Part shown: positions 25,949-34,219 of the stretch, piece by piece
How positions within the stretch are numbered: position 1 is the first letter of the stretch
How the letters are laid out: every line of letters starts with the position of its first letter
Assembly (NCBI RefSeq): GCF_032595075.1
Contig: NZ_CP118735.1
Location: forward strand, 710,001-774,000
DNA from: Streptococcus sp. 29887
GTDB lineage: Bacteria; Bacillota; Bacilli; Lactobacillales; Streptococcaceae
Reading direction: 5' to 3'
DNA: 64,000 nt
Notes under the pieces: generated by a model
Told to the model about the DNA's origin: nothing
The model's database searches: none
Seen by the model: only the letters and a program-made list of their open reading frames with translations
Made by a program: the position numbers and the translations under genes

Positions 25949-27262
25949 ATGAGGATTGGACTGTTTACGGATACCTATTTTCCACAGGTTTCAGGGGTTG
26001 CGACCTCTATTCGTACCTTAAAAACAGAGTTGGAGAAGCTAGGTCATACGGTATTTATTTTTACAACAACAGATGAGGATGTCAATCGCTATGAAGATTG
26101 GGATATTATTCGTATTCCCAGTGTTCCATTTTTTGCCTTTAAAGATAGGCGAGTGGCCTATGCAGGCTTTACAGACGCCTTGAAGATTGCTAGCCGGTAC
26201 AAGCTAGATATTATTCATACCCATACAGAGTTCGCCTTGGGGATTTTGGGTAAGATGGTGGCTAGAGAACTAGGCATTCCAGTTGTCCATACCTACCATA
26301 CCCAGTATGAAGATTATGTGCATTATATTGCTAAGGGGCGGATTATTCGTCCAGGCATGATTAAGTATTTTGTTCGGGCCTATTTGCGTGATTTAGATGG
26401 GGTTATCTGTCCTAGCGAAATTGTGGAAGATTTGTTGACCGGCTACGATATTCCGATTTCCAAACGGGTCATTCCTACTGGCATTGATTTGGCTAAGTTT
26501 GAACGACCAGAGATTTCGGGAGAGGATACGGCTGAATTGCGGTCACAACTGGGAATTGAAACCGATGAAACTATGTTGCTCAGTCTGTCACGGATTTCCC
26601 ATGAAAAAAATATTCAGGCCATTATTAAGGCCATGCCGAAAATTCTTTCGGAAAATCCCAAGGTCAAATTGGTCATTGTTGGTGGTGGGCCCTATGCAGC
26701 TGCTTTGGAGGACTTGATTGCTGAACTGGCTTTGGAAGAACATGTTCAGTTAACAGGGATGATTGCGCCAAGTGATACTGCCCTTTACTACAAGGCTGCA
26801 GATTTCTTTATCTCCGCCTCGACTAGTGAAACACAGGGCTTGACCTTCTTAGAAAGCCTGGCTTCAGGAACTCCGATTTTAGCCCATGTCAATCCCTATT
26901 TGAAGAATGTGGTAACGGATAAGATGTTTGGAACCCTCTTTATTCGTGAGCAGGAATTGGCTGATGCAGTAGTAGAAGCCATTGTTGCAACACCGCCAAT
27001 GAATGCGCATGTTTTGAATAAGAAGTTATATGAAATTTCTTCAACAAATTTTGGTCGTCGTGTCTACGAATATTACTTAGATTTGAAAATTTCCTATGAT
27101 TTCCGTAGGGAACACACCAATCAGGATACGGTAGCAGAAGCAATTTTGAAGGAAACCATTTACTTACCCCAAAAAATTGTTGTCAAGTCAACGGATACGA
27201 CTGTGAAGATTTTGAAAAAATCTGTTGAGCAGGTCAAATCCATTCGGAATTTCTTTGACTGA
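25949..27262 (+). CDS. 1,2-diacylglycerol glucosyltransferase, GT4 family
   Basis: 437 aa GT-B glycosyltransferase that probably makes monoglucosyl-diacylglycerol, the substrate of its neighbour. Motifs are GLFTDTYFPQVSGVATSI at the N-terminus, DIIHTHTEFALG, HTYHTQYEDYVHYIA, PTGIDLAKF, and the C-terminal SETQGLTFLESLASGTP with the GT4 E-x7-E. The ATG directly follows the upstream TAG. The C-terminal ~60 residues are basic and helical, suitable for binding acidic lipids. Downstream is a small membrane protein. Confidence 0.86.
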   Translation: MRIGLFTDTYFPQVSGVATSIRTLKTELEKLGHTVFIFTTTDEDVNRYEDWDIIRIPSVPFFAFKDRRVAYAGFTDALKIASRYKLDIIHTHTEFALGILGKMVARELGIPVVHTYHTQYEDYVHYIAKGRIIRPGMIKYFVRAYLRDLDGVICPSEIVEDLLTGYDIPISKRVIPTGIDLAKFERPEISGEDTAELRSQLGIETDETMLLSLSRISHEKNIQAIIKAMPKILSENPKVKLVIVGGGPYAAALEDLIAELALEEHVQLTGMIAPSDTALYYKAADFFISASTSETQGLTFLESLASGTPILAHVNPYLKNVVTDKMFGTLFIREQELADAVVEAIVATPPMNAHVLNKKLYEISSTNFGRRVYEYYLDLKISYDFRREHTNQDTVAEAILKETIYLPQKIVVKSTDTTVKILKKSVEQVKSIRNFFD

Positions 27263-27343
27263 GTGGATGCTTGGAATAGTTTATTCTAAAGATATTACTT
27301 GGGTAGTTCCATCCTTCATTTGCTAGTCAAAAAGAGGTTTCTT

Positions 27344-27691
27344 ATGAATAAAAAGATGAAAATAGGCTTGCTTTATACTTTGATTATTTTATTCTTTTAT
27401 GTTGGTATCTATGGTCTTGCTTCTTTTTTAGATACTTATCTTGCCAAGGCCTTGATTGTCAACAATATTCTTTTTTATACTCCACTAGGCTTATTCATCT
27501 TAGGCCTGATTGATGGTCATGGTTATGGTTTTTCCGTAAGGGTTCCTGTCCTAGCCTTTCTCCTCTTTCCTCTTACTATTTTTAATTTTGGAGAGTGGAT
27601 CTGGTACTATCAGGTCATCTATAGTCTGTGTGCGGTGGTCGGATGGTTGTTAGGCGCTCTGCTATGCCACATAAAAAATAAAAGTCTTTGA
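27344..27691 (+). CDS. Small membrane protein, unknown
   Basis: 115 aa from the ATG at 27344 (AAAGAGG upstream); an earlier in-frame start lacks a site. Four hydrophobic helices (residues ~5-25, ~33-57, ~65-82, ~85-107) with almost no soluble loops, ending CHIKNKSL. No family recognised. The stop codon overlaps the -35 box of the T-box transcript that follows. Confidence 0.7.
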   Translation: MNKKMKIGLLYTLIILFFYVGIYGLASFLDTYLAKALIVNNILFYTPLGLFILGLIDGHGYGFSVRVPVLAFLLFPLTIFNFGEWIWYYQVIYSLCAVVGWLLGALLCHIKNKSL

Positions 27692-27715
27692 AAAAATGGA
27701 AAAAGGTGGTATAAT
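27688..27715 (+). promoter_or_regulatory. Promoter of T-box transcript
   Basis: TTGAAA (27688-27693), 16 nt, TATAAT (27710-27715). It overlaps the 3' end of the upstream gene. Confidence 0.7.
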
Positions 27716-27717
27716 AC

Positions 27718-27934
27718 CACTTAGAGACTTATCAATTCTAGGAAATCTTTGAGAGAGTGTGCGGTGGGTGCAAGCACATAGAGGATAGGATTGACACTAC
27801 TCGGTATGATTTTATGCAAACATAAAAGGGTGGTTCCCTTATCGCCAATCTGAGGTAGTCAGGCTTTTCGGTGTGACTGCGAATGAAGGTGGAACCACGT
27901 TACGACGTCCTTTTGCGAGGGCGTCGTATTTTCT
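27718..27934 (+). ncRNA. T-box riboswitch leader
   Basis: The conserved T-box sequence AAGGTGGAACCACG is at 27886-27899, directly before a terminator helix, with a long stem I upstream. Two ACT triplets at 27796-27801 lie where the specifier loop is expected and would read threonine, fitting thrS downstream. Uncharged tRNA should favour the antiterminator and switch on the operon. The exact specifier register is inferred. Confidence 0.92.
27901..27934 (+). terminator. T-box terminator helix
   Basis: TACGACGTCC / GGGCGTCGTA with loop TTTTGCGA and a TTTTCT tail; its 5' side is adjacent to the T-box sequence, as required for the antiterminator switch. Confidence 0.9.
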
Positions 27935-27949
27935 GTTGGAGGAGGACTG

Positions 27950-28267
27950 ATGCTACCTGATGATTTATTAAGACGGTGTCAAGATGTGCGTCGTGCTTAC
28001 AGAGAGTTGGAAGTCAAGCACCATGAGAAAGAGTGGTCCGTCGAGGAGGACCTCTTGGCTCTGACCAATGATATTGGCAACATGAACCGTCTCATTATGA
28101 CCAAGCAGGGTCGTTACTATGACGAAACGCCCTATACTTTGGAGCATAAATTGGCTGAAAATATCTGGTGGTTGATTGAATTGGCCGACCGCCTGGATAT
28201 TGATATTCAAAAAGAAATGGAAACCTTTTTAACTCAGAAAGAAGAGTTATTGGGGATTAAAAAATAA
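27950..28267 (+). CDS. MazG-like family protein
   Basis: 105 aa with the all-helical pattern of MazG-like nucleotide pyrophosphohydrolases: WSVEEDLLALTNDIGNMNRL supplies the first acidic helix and LAENIWWLIELADRLDID the second. The substrate is unknown; the family tends to hydrolyse non-canonical or signalling nucleotides. It starts 15 nt after the T-box terminator with GGAGGAGGACTG before the ATG, so it is controlled by tRNA charging together with thrS. Full catalytic competence is not certain at this length. Confidence 0.75.
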   Translation: MLPDDLLRRCQDVRRAYRELEVKHHEKEWSVEEDLLALTNDIGNMNRLIMTKQGRYYDETPYTLEHKLAENIWWLIELADRLDIDIQKEMETFLTQKEELLGIKK

Positions 28268-28280
28268 ATAAAAAAATAGA

Positions 28281-28422
28281 AAGGACTAGGGCATCCGTAT
28301 TTGGTTGAACTGAATACGGGCTACGGACTAGGCCAAAAAGATAAACGAGAACTAGACGCTTGCGTCGTCGTTCTGTTTCCTATTTTGTCTGTGTCCGCTT
28401 AACGCCCTTTATATCTTATATT
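28281..28422 (+). promoter_or_regulatory. Structured leader of thrS, related to the cshA leader
   Basis: Between the MazG-like gene and thrS. It contains CCGTATT / AATACGG (hairpin 1), then AAAAAGATAAAC, a two-tier hairpin GAAC-GACG / CGTC-GTTC, then TCCTATTTT and CTTAACGC before the ATG. The same ordered blocks precede the helicase gene at 56061. No Shine-Dalgarno site is obvious before the thrS ATG. Confidence 0.5.
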
Positions 28423-30375
28423 ATGATTAAAATTACTTTCCCAGATGGTGCTGTTCGTGAGTACCAAGCTGGTGTGACAACTTTTGAAATTGCGGAGAGT
28501 ATCAGCAAGTCTTTGGCGAAAAAGGCGCTTGCTGGTAAGTTCAATGGTAAATTGATTGACACCACTCGTGCTATTGAAGAGGACGGTACGCTTGAAATCG
28601 TAACGCCTGATCATGAGGATGCTTTGCCTATCTTGCGTCATTCAGCAGCCCACTTGTTTGCCCAAGCGGCTCGTCGCCTTTTCCCAGACATCAAGTTGGG
28701 GGTTGGTCCAGCCATTCAGGACGGTTTCTACTATGATACGGACAATGCTGCTGGTCAGATTTCAAATGAAGACCTGCCACGTATTCAGGAAGAAATGGCT
28801 AAAATTGTCAAGGAAAACTTCCCTTCTGAACGCCGTGAGGTGACTAAGGAAGAAGCTCTTGAAATTTTCAAAAATGATCCATACAAGCTGGAACTCATTC
28901 AAGAACATTCTGATGATGAAGGCGGTTTGACCATCTATACCCAAGGCGAATACGTGGACCTCTGCCGTGGCCCACACGTTCCGTCAACAGGCCGTATCCA
29001 GATTTTTGAATTGCTCAACGTGGCTGGTGCTTACTGGCGTGGTAAGAGCGAAAATCCAATGATGCAACGGGTCTATGGTACGGCTTGGTTTGATAAGAAA
29101 GACCTCAAGGCTTACCTTCAAATGCGTGAGGAAGCCAAAGAGCGTGACCACCGTAAACTTGGTAAGGAATTGGATCTCTTCATGATCAGCCAAGAAGTTG
29201 GCCAAGGTTTACCATTCTGGTTGCCAAACGGAGCGACTATCCGTCGTACCTTGGAGCGTTACATTACAGATAAAGAGTTGGCTTCAGGTTACCAGCACGT
29301 TTATACGCCACCATTGGCTTCTGTTGAACTCTATAAGACTTCAGGTCACTGGGAGCATTACTCAGAAGATATGTTCCCAACTATGGACATGGGTGACGGT
29401 GAAGAGTTCGTGCTTCGTCCGATGAACTGTCCGCACCACATTCAAGTTTACAAAAACCATGTGCGTTCATACCGTGAGTTGCCAGTACGTATCGCTGAGC
29501 TTGGTATGATGCACCGCTATGAAAAATCTGGTGCATTGACTGGCTTGCAACGGGTGCGTGAGATGACTCTTAACGACGGTCATATTTTCGTGACACCTGA
29601 GCAAATCCAAGAAGAGTTTAAAAAAGCTCTCCAGTTGATTATTGATGTGTACGCAGATTTCAACCTAAACGACTACCGTTTCCGCCTGTCTTATCGTGAT
29701 CCAGAGGACAAAGAGAAGTACTACGATAACGATGAGATGTGGGAAAATGCCCAGCGTATGCTGAAAGGTGCCATGGATGAAATGGGTGTGGATTACTTTG
29801 AAGCAGAGGGTGAAGCAGCCTTCTACGGTCCGAAATTGGATATCCAGGTGAAAACTGCCCTTGGTAACGAAGAAACCCTGTCAACTATTCAGTTAGACTT
29901 CCTCTTGCCAGAACGCTTTGGTTTGACTTATATCGGTGCTGATGGTGAGGAGCACCGCCCAGTCATGATTCACCGTGGTGTGATTTCAACTATGGAACGC
30001 TTCACAGCTATCTTGATTGAAACCTACAAAGGTGCCTTCCCAACCTGGTTGGCCCCAACCCAAGTGACCATGATTCCAATCTCTGTGGAAGCTCATTTGG
30101 ATTACGCTTGGAAGGTTGCTAAAGAATTGCAAGACCGTGGCGTTCGCGTACACGTAGATGAGCGGAACGAGAAGATGCAGTACAAGATCCGTCAGAGCCA
30201 GACCAGCAAGATTCCATACCAGCTCATCGTCGGTGACAAGGAAATGGAAGACAATGCTGTCAACGTTCGTCGCTACGGAAGCAAGGCAACACAGACCCAG
30301 TCTGTGGCAGAATTTGTGGACCATATCCTAGCAGATATTGCCCGTAAGTCAAGACCTGCTGAAGCAGCTGAATAA
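28423..30375 (+). CDS. thrS: Threonyl-tRNA synthetase
   Basis: Class II synthetase, 650 aa from the ATG at 28423; upstream codons in frame read through the structured leader. The order is TGS domain ([14 protein letters not shown]), editing domain ([16 protein letters not shown], with [14 protein letters not shown]), catalytic core with motif 2 region ([13 protein letters not shown]) and motif 3 ([13 protein letters not shown]), and a C-terminal anticodon-binding domain. It is regulated by the upstream T-box. An ISL3 element has inserted immediately after its stop, between gene and terminator. Confidence 0.97.
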   Translation: MIKITFPDGAVREYQAGVTTFEIAESISKSLAKKALAGKFNGKLIDTTRAIEEDGTLEIVTPDHEDALPILRHSAAHLFAQAARRLFPDIKLGVGPAIQDGFYYDTDNAAGQISNEDLPRIQEEMAKIVKENFPSERREVTKEEALEIFKNDPYKLELIQEHSDDEGGLTIYTQGEYVDLCRGPHVPSTGRIQIFELLNVAGAYWRGKSENPMMQRVYGTAWFDKKDLKAYLQMREEAKERDHRKLGKELDLFMISQEVGQGLPFWLPNGATIRRTLERYITDKELASGYQHVYTPPLASVELYKTSGHWEHYSEDMFPTMDMGDGEEFVLRPMNCPHHIQVYKNHVRSYRELPVRIAELGMMHRYEKSGALTGLQRVREMTLNDGHIFVTPEQIQEEFKKALQLIIDVYADFNLNDYRFRLSYRDPEDKEKYYDNDEMWENAQRMLKGAMDEMGVDYFEAEGEAAFYGPKLDIQVKTALGNEETLSTIQLDFLLPERFGLTYIGADGEEHRPVMIHRGVISTMERFTAILIETYKGAFPTWLAPTQVTMIPISVEAHLDYAWKVAKELQDRGVRVHVDERNEKMQYKIRQSQTSKIPYQLIVGDKEMEDNAVNVRRYGSKATQTQSVAEFVDHILADIARKSRPAEAAE

Positions 30376-30379
30376 TAAT

Positions 30380-31794
30380 GGCTCTTTGTCAACTGTAGTG
30401 GGTAGATGAAAAGCTAACACCTAGAGAGGACGAACTTCGTTCTCTCTTTCTTTATGTTCAAAGCAATCAAAATGCGTTTTTTAAAATTTTCAAAGTTCCT
30501 AAAACCAAAGGCATTTCTCTTAATGACTTTGATGAGATTGTTGGTAGCTTCCAGTTTGGCGTTGGAATAAGGCAATTCCAGGGCGTTTAAAACCTTGTCT
30601 TTATCCTTTAGAAATGTCTTAAATACCGTCTGGAAAATAGGATTAACATTGGCCATTTCCTGTTCAATAAGGTCAAAGAAATGAACTGAGTTTTTCTCTT
30701 GGAAATGGAACAAGAGAAATTGATAGAGTTCATAGTGCTGTCGGAGTTCATCTGAGTAGGATAGGAGTTTTTCTAGAATTTCCTTGTTAGTCAAGTGCAT
30801 GCGAAACATAGGGCGATAAAATCGTTTATCGCTGAGTTTACGGCCATCTTGTTGAATCAATTTCCAGTAACGTTTCAAGGCTCGGTATTCGTGCGATTTT
30901 CTGTCGAATTGATTCATGATTTGAATGCGGACACGGTTCATAGCACGGCTGAGGTGTTGTACGATATGAAAGCGGTCAAGGACGATTTTAGCATGCGGAA
31001 AAAGCTGTTTAGCCAATTGGTAGTATGGACTAAACATGTCCATAGTGATAACTTTAACGCGGTTTCTAGCCTGTCTGGAATAGCGTAGGAAGTGGTTTCT
31101 AATCGTGGCTTGCGTGCGTCCATCGAGGATAGAGATGACTTTTAGCGAGTCGAAATCCTGAGCGATGAAACTCATTTTTCCCTTCTTGAAGCCGTACTCA
31201 TCCCAGCTCATATTCTCAGGCAACCAATTCCAGTCGGATTTAAATTGGAACTCATTTAGCTTGCGAATGACGGTTGAGGTAGAGACGGCAAGGCGCTTAG
31301 CGATATCGGTCATAGACTGTTTTTCAATGAGAAGTTGAGCGATTTTCTGGTGAACGATGTTTGCGATTTGGTGGTTCTTCTTGACCAGAGGAGTTTCAGC
31401 GACAGCCATTTTTCCGCAGTCTTTGCACTTGAAACGGCGCTTTTTCAGGCGAATGAGAGTTCGGTAGCCAGCACACTCCAGATAAGGGATTTTAGAAGCT
31501 TTCTGGAAGTCGTATTTGTCCATCTGTCCCTTGCAGGCAGGACATTTAGGAGGCTCGTAATCCAAGTAACCATGAAGTTCTTTGTGCGTTCCCATATTGT
31601 ATTCATCAGTGATAATAATATTTTTGTCTTTTATTCCGAGAAAATTTGTGATAAGATTTAGTTGTTCCATATGAGTCTTTCTAATGAGTTGTTTAGTCGC
31701 TTTTCATTATAGGTCATATGGGACTTTTTTTCTATACTCAAAAAAGCTCCATAATTTCCATGGTGGATTTACCCACTACAGAAATTATAGAGCC
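30380..31794 (-). mobile_element. ISL3-family insertion sequence, copy 1
   Basis: 1415 bp. Terminal inverted repeats of 25 bp (30380-30404 and 31770-31794) both begin GGCTCT and end CTGTAGTGGGTA on the inner side. An 8-bp target duplication ATAATAAT flanks it exactly (30372-30379 and 31795-31802); the left copy overlaps the thrS stop codon. One intact transposase gene. Confidence 0.95.
30414..31670 (-). CDS. ISL3-family transposase, copy 1
   Basis: 418 aa, full length. The N-terminus has zinc-binding pairs (CPACKGQM and FKCKDCGK) followed by a helix-turn-helix region (MTDIAKRLAVSTSTVIRKL). The DDE-type catalytic domain includes VISILDGRTQATI, VKVITMDMFSPYY and VLDRFHIVQHLSRAMNRVR, with the final Glu region in NAKLEATNNLIKVIKRNAFGFRNF. 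No stops or frameshifts. The C-terminal half is almost identical to copy 2, but the N-terminal half is clearly divergent. Confidence 0.94.
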   Translation of the reverse strand: MEQLNLITNFLGIKDKNIIITDEYNMGTHKELHGYLDYEPPKCPACKGQMDKYDFQKASKIPYLECAGYRTLIRLKKRRFKCKDCGKMAVAETPLVKKNHQIANIVHQKIAQLLIEKQSMTDIAKRLAVSTSTVIRKLNEFQFKSDWNWLPENMSWDEYGFKKGKMSFIAQDFDSLKVISILDGRTQATIRNHFLRYSRQARNRVKVITMDMFSPYYQLAKQLFPHAKIVLDRFHIVQHLSRAMNRVRIQIMNQFDRKSHEYRALKRYWKLIQQDGRKLSDKRFYRPMFRMHLTNKEILEKLLSYSDELRQHYELYQFLLFHFQEKNSVHFFDLIEQEMANVNPIFQTVFKTFLKDKDKVLNALELPYSNAKLEATNNLIKVIKRNAFGFRNFENFKKRILIALNIKKERTKFVLSRC

Positions 31795-31809
31795 ATAATA
31801 ATTATAAGG

Positions 31810-31834
31810 AGAAGTCCGAAAGGGCTTCTTTTTT
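31810..31834 (+). terminator. Terminator, probably that of thrS displaced by the IS
   Basis: AGAAGTCC-GAAA-GGGCTTCT followed by TTTTT, 8 bp after the target duplication. Without the IS it would lie ~27 nt after the thrS stop. Confidence 0.75.
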
Positions 31835-31836
31835 GG

Positions 31837-31842
31837 TATAAT
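31837..31842 (+). promoter_or_regulatory. -10 box of the 31865 gene
   Basis: TATAAT sits directly after the terminator T run, 22 nt before the ATG; no clear -35. Confidence 0.5.
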
Positions 31843-31864
31843 AGTCAAGGAAAGAGGTGCTTAA

Positions 31865-32728
31865 ATGAAAAGGATAATGAAGTTTATTGTAGGTCTTATA
31901 TTAGGAATTATTGGTTTCTTTGGCATTTTGTTGCTTTGTCTATTGTTGCTCTTTAGTCCCAAAGTGGCTACTCGAGAGGAATTGATATCGTATCAGACGA
32001 TGCTTGAACAGGGTATGGAGTCATATGGTTTCACTGGTAAGGTGGAGTTGACAAAATTTCGTCCTATAACCATTGGTAACCCATGGGATGTTCTAGAGTA
32101 TGATTATACTGAGGTTATAGATGGTCAGTCAATTACACTTCAATCCTCTGATACTTTGGTCAATAACCGAATTGAAGGACAGGAGGCGTTAAATGGATTA
32201 CTAAATATGACAGTCTATTTTAATGATAGTCCAAGCGGAATGTTGTATCAATTTGATGGTATCGTTGACCAAGCTATGTGGCATCAGCCGAGAGGTAAAT
32301 ATTTGCTGAATCAGGCACAGCAGATATTTAAATTGATGGAAGAAAAAGATTTCACTTTGTTTGAAGTGGATGGTAGGCTTGAAACTCAGGATGAAAAACT
32401 GATAAAGTTTTATAAAAAGGTAGAGGAAAATCGCTATAATGGTCGGGCTTTTGCAGGTTTTTATGATATAAATTTGGACTGGCTCATGGAGGAAGAAATG
32501 GCGGTAATTGAAGTTGAATTTTTTAATAAGAAGGACCTTGGTTTAGAAAATGACTTACTGGAGGAAGATAAATTACTAGCTGATTTAAAACAGAAAGTCG
32601 AAACATTTGACTATTCTAATGTGGAAGACGGAACCTACAGAATTGGTTTTCGTAGACCTGGAGTGCAGTCGACAAGTTTTTTCGTAACAATCAAGGTAAA
32701 AGATCATCGTCATTCATTCTTAAAATAG
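31865..32728 (+). CDS. Membrane-anchored extracellular protein, unknown
   Basis: 287 aa. Residues ~5-32 are one strongly hydrophobic helix after a basic start, giving an N-terminal anchor with the rest outside. No Cys is placed as a lipobox. The outer domain is acidic and rich in Tyr and Asp (WDVLEYDYTEVIDGQS, YNGRAFAGFYDINLDWL), without a motif I recognise. The site AAAGAGG precedes the ATG. It is monocistronic, ending at a bidirectional terminator. Function unknown. Confidence 0.78.
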   Translation: MKRIMKFIVGLILGIIGFFGILLLCLLLLFSPKVATREELISYQTMLEQGMESYGFTGKVELTKFRPITIGNPWDVLEYDYTEVIDGQSITLQSSDTLVNNRIEGQEALNGLLNMTVYFNDSPSGMLYQFDGIVDQAMWHQPRGKYLLNQAQQIFKLMEEKDFTLFEVDGRLETQDEKLIKFYKKVEENRYNGRAFAGFYDINLDWLMEEEMAVIEVEFFNKKDLGLENDLLEEDKLLADLKQKVETFDYSNVEDGTYRIGFRRPGVQSTSFFVTIKVKDHRHSFLK

Positions 32729-32742
32729 TTGTTACAAACACA

Positions 32743-32773
32743 AAAACTCCCAACCAAGTGGCTGGGAGTTTTG
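32743..32773. terminator. Bidirectional terminator
   Basis: AAAACTCCCA / TGGGAGTTTT, a perfect 10-bp stem between convergent transcripts (the 31865 gene and the amino-acid ABC operon). Confidence 0.85.
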
Positions 32774-32777
32774 GTAG

Positions 32778-32834
32778 TACTCAATGAAAATCAAAATCAA
32801 GTCAACAACGACTGAGTTTGATTTTCGAAGAGTA
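32778..32834. repeat. Mini-element with GAAAATCAA-type inverted ends
   Basis: Begins TACTC-AAT-GAAAATCAAA and ends TTTGATTTTC-GAA-GAGTA, 57 bp in all. Similar ends bound the larger element at 55457-55840, and a variant lies at 50523-50631. Confidence 0.7.
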
Positions 32835-33494
32835 TTATTCAATACTGCTCGCCCAAGACTTGGCCACATAACGTGACAGGCTTGAGATAGCAAAGTTGAT
32901 GACAAAGTAGATGAGAGCAACCATGAGATAGAGGGCAAAGACTTGTTCAGCTTCAAAATGGCGTCCCATGAGGATTTGGCTAGCACCGAAAAGCTCTTGC
33001 AAAGCGATAACGGAGTAGAGGAAACTGGTATCCTTGATAACCGTCACAATCTGCGAGATGATAGCTGGTAGCATCTTACGAATGGCCTGAGGCATGATGA
33101 TATAGACCATGATTTGTACTGGGGTAAAACCCTGTGACAAACCAGCTTCAGTCTGGCCCGGTCCGATGGCGTTTAGACCACCACGGATAATCTCGGCCAT
33201 AGCTGCCGTGGTAAAAATAGTAAAGGCAGTAATACCGGCAGGCGTTGACTTCATTTGGAAGACCAAGAAGACTGTGAAAATCCAGAGCAAGTTGGGTACA
33301 TTTCGCACAAATTCAATATAAATCGTTGCAATCCACTTGAAGAGTGGATTTTTTCCATTTCGCATGATGGCTAAAATCATTCCGAAGAGAACTGAAAGAA
33401 CCACCGAAATACTAGAGATATAAAGGGTTAACTTCAAACCACTCCACAAGAGTTGGAAGGTTGAAGGCTTGAGTAATTCTAAAACATAATTCAT
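32835..33494 (-). CDS. Polar amino-acid ABC transporter permease (second)
   Basis: 219 aa HisM/GlnP-type permease. Five hydrophobic helices with the ATPase-contact loop GLSQGFTPVQIMVYIIMPQAIRKMLP (EAA motif) near residues 120-145. Paralogue of the adjacent permease, with which it should form a heterodimer. Last gene of the ATPase-SBP-permease-permease operon, 12 bp after its partner. Substrate likely glutamine, glutamate or another polar amino acid; not determinable here. Confidence 0.9.
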   Translation of the reverse strand: MNYVLELLKPSTFQLLWSGLKLTLYISSISVVLSVLFGMILAIMRNGKNPLFKWIATIYIEFVRNVPNLLWIFTVFLVFQMKSTPAGITAFTIFTTAAMAEIIRGGLNAIGPGQTEAGLSQGFTPVQIMVYIIMPQAIRKMLPAIISQIVTVIKDTSFLYSVIALQELFGASQILMGRHFEAEQVFALYLMVALIYFVINFAISSLSRYVAKSWASSIE

Positions 33495-33506
33495 TGTTCA
33501 ACCTCC

Positions 33507-34205
33507 TTAGTGTGAAAAGGTAGCCTTGTTTTTCTCTTCGATATGGCGGCCCCAGCTTGCAACTGGGAAACACATACAGAAATAGAGGAAAGCAGCTCCT
33601 GCAAAGGCTGGGATGTAGTTGGCATTCATGGCAGACCATGATTTTGTCATAAACATGATGTCAGCACCAGATATAATAGCAACTGTTGCCGTATTCTTAA
33701 TCAAGTTTACCACTTGGTTAGTTAATGGAGGTAGGATTGTTGGAATAGCCTGTGGCAAGATGATGATTCGCATGGTTTCAGACTGGGTAAAACCTTGTGA
33801 GAGTGCGGCTTCAGTCTGGCCAGTCGGCACAGCCTCAATCCCTGCACGGATGACCTCTGCGATATAGGCACCGTGGTAAAGTCCCACACAGATAACAGCT
33901 GTCCAGTAGATGGATGGCATGAGGATGTAGTTAGAAATCAAGGGCAAGCCATAATAAACAATCATGAACTGAACCAAGAGCGGAGTGTTTTGGAAGTATT
34001 CTACATAGACACGAGCTAGCACCTTTAAAAGCTTGTTCTTGCTAGAAGATAGGCTGCCAAAAAGTATGCCTAGTAACATGGCTGTGATAAAAGCCCCAAT
34101 AGCAATGGCTAGGGTGAAGAGGAAGCCTTGGAAGAAGAGAGGGAAGTCATTGAAATAACTAACCCAGTTTTCCCAAGCATAGGGACTTGTAGTCAAGATA
34201 GTCAT
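33507..34205 (-). CDS. Polar amino-acid ABC transporter permease (first)
   Basis: 232 aa HisM/GlnP-type permease with an EAA loop ALSQGFTQSETMRIIILPQAIPTILP and upstream helices including YGLPLISNYILMPSIYW. It follows the binding-protein gene by 14 bp. Together with the next permease it forms the membrane channel. No unusual features. Confidence 0.9.
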   Translation of the reverse strand: MTILTTSPYAWENWVSYFNDFPLFFQGFLFTLAIAIGAFITAMLLGILFGSLSSSKNKLLKVLARVYVEYFQNTPLLVQFMIVYYGLPLISNYILMPSIYWTAVICVGLYHGAYIAEVIRAGIEAVPTGQTEAALSQGFTQSETMRIIILPQAIPTILPPLTNQVVNLIKNTATVAIISGADIMFMTKSWSAMNANYIPAFAGAAFLYFCMCFPVASWGRHIEEKNKATFSH

Positions 34206-34219
34206 AAAATTTTCCCTTT

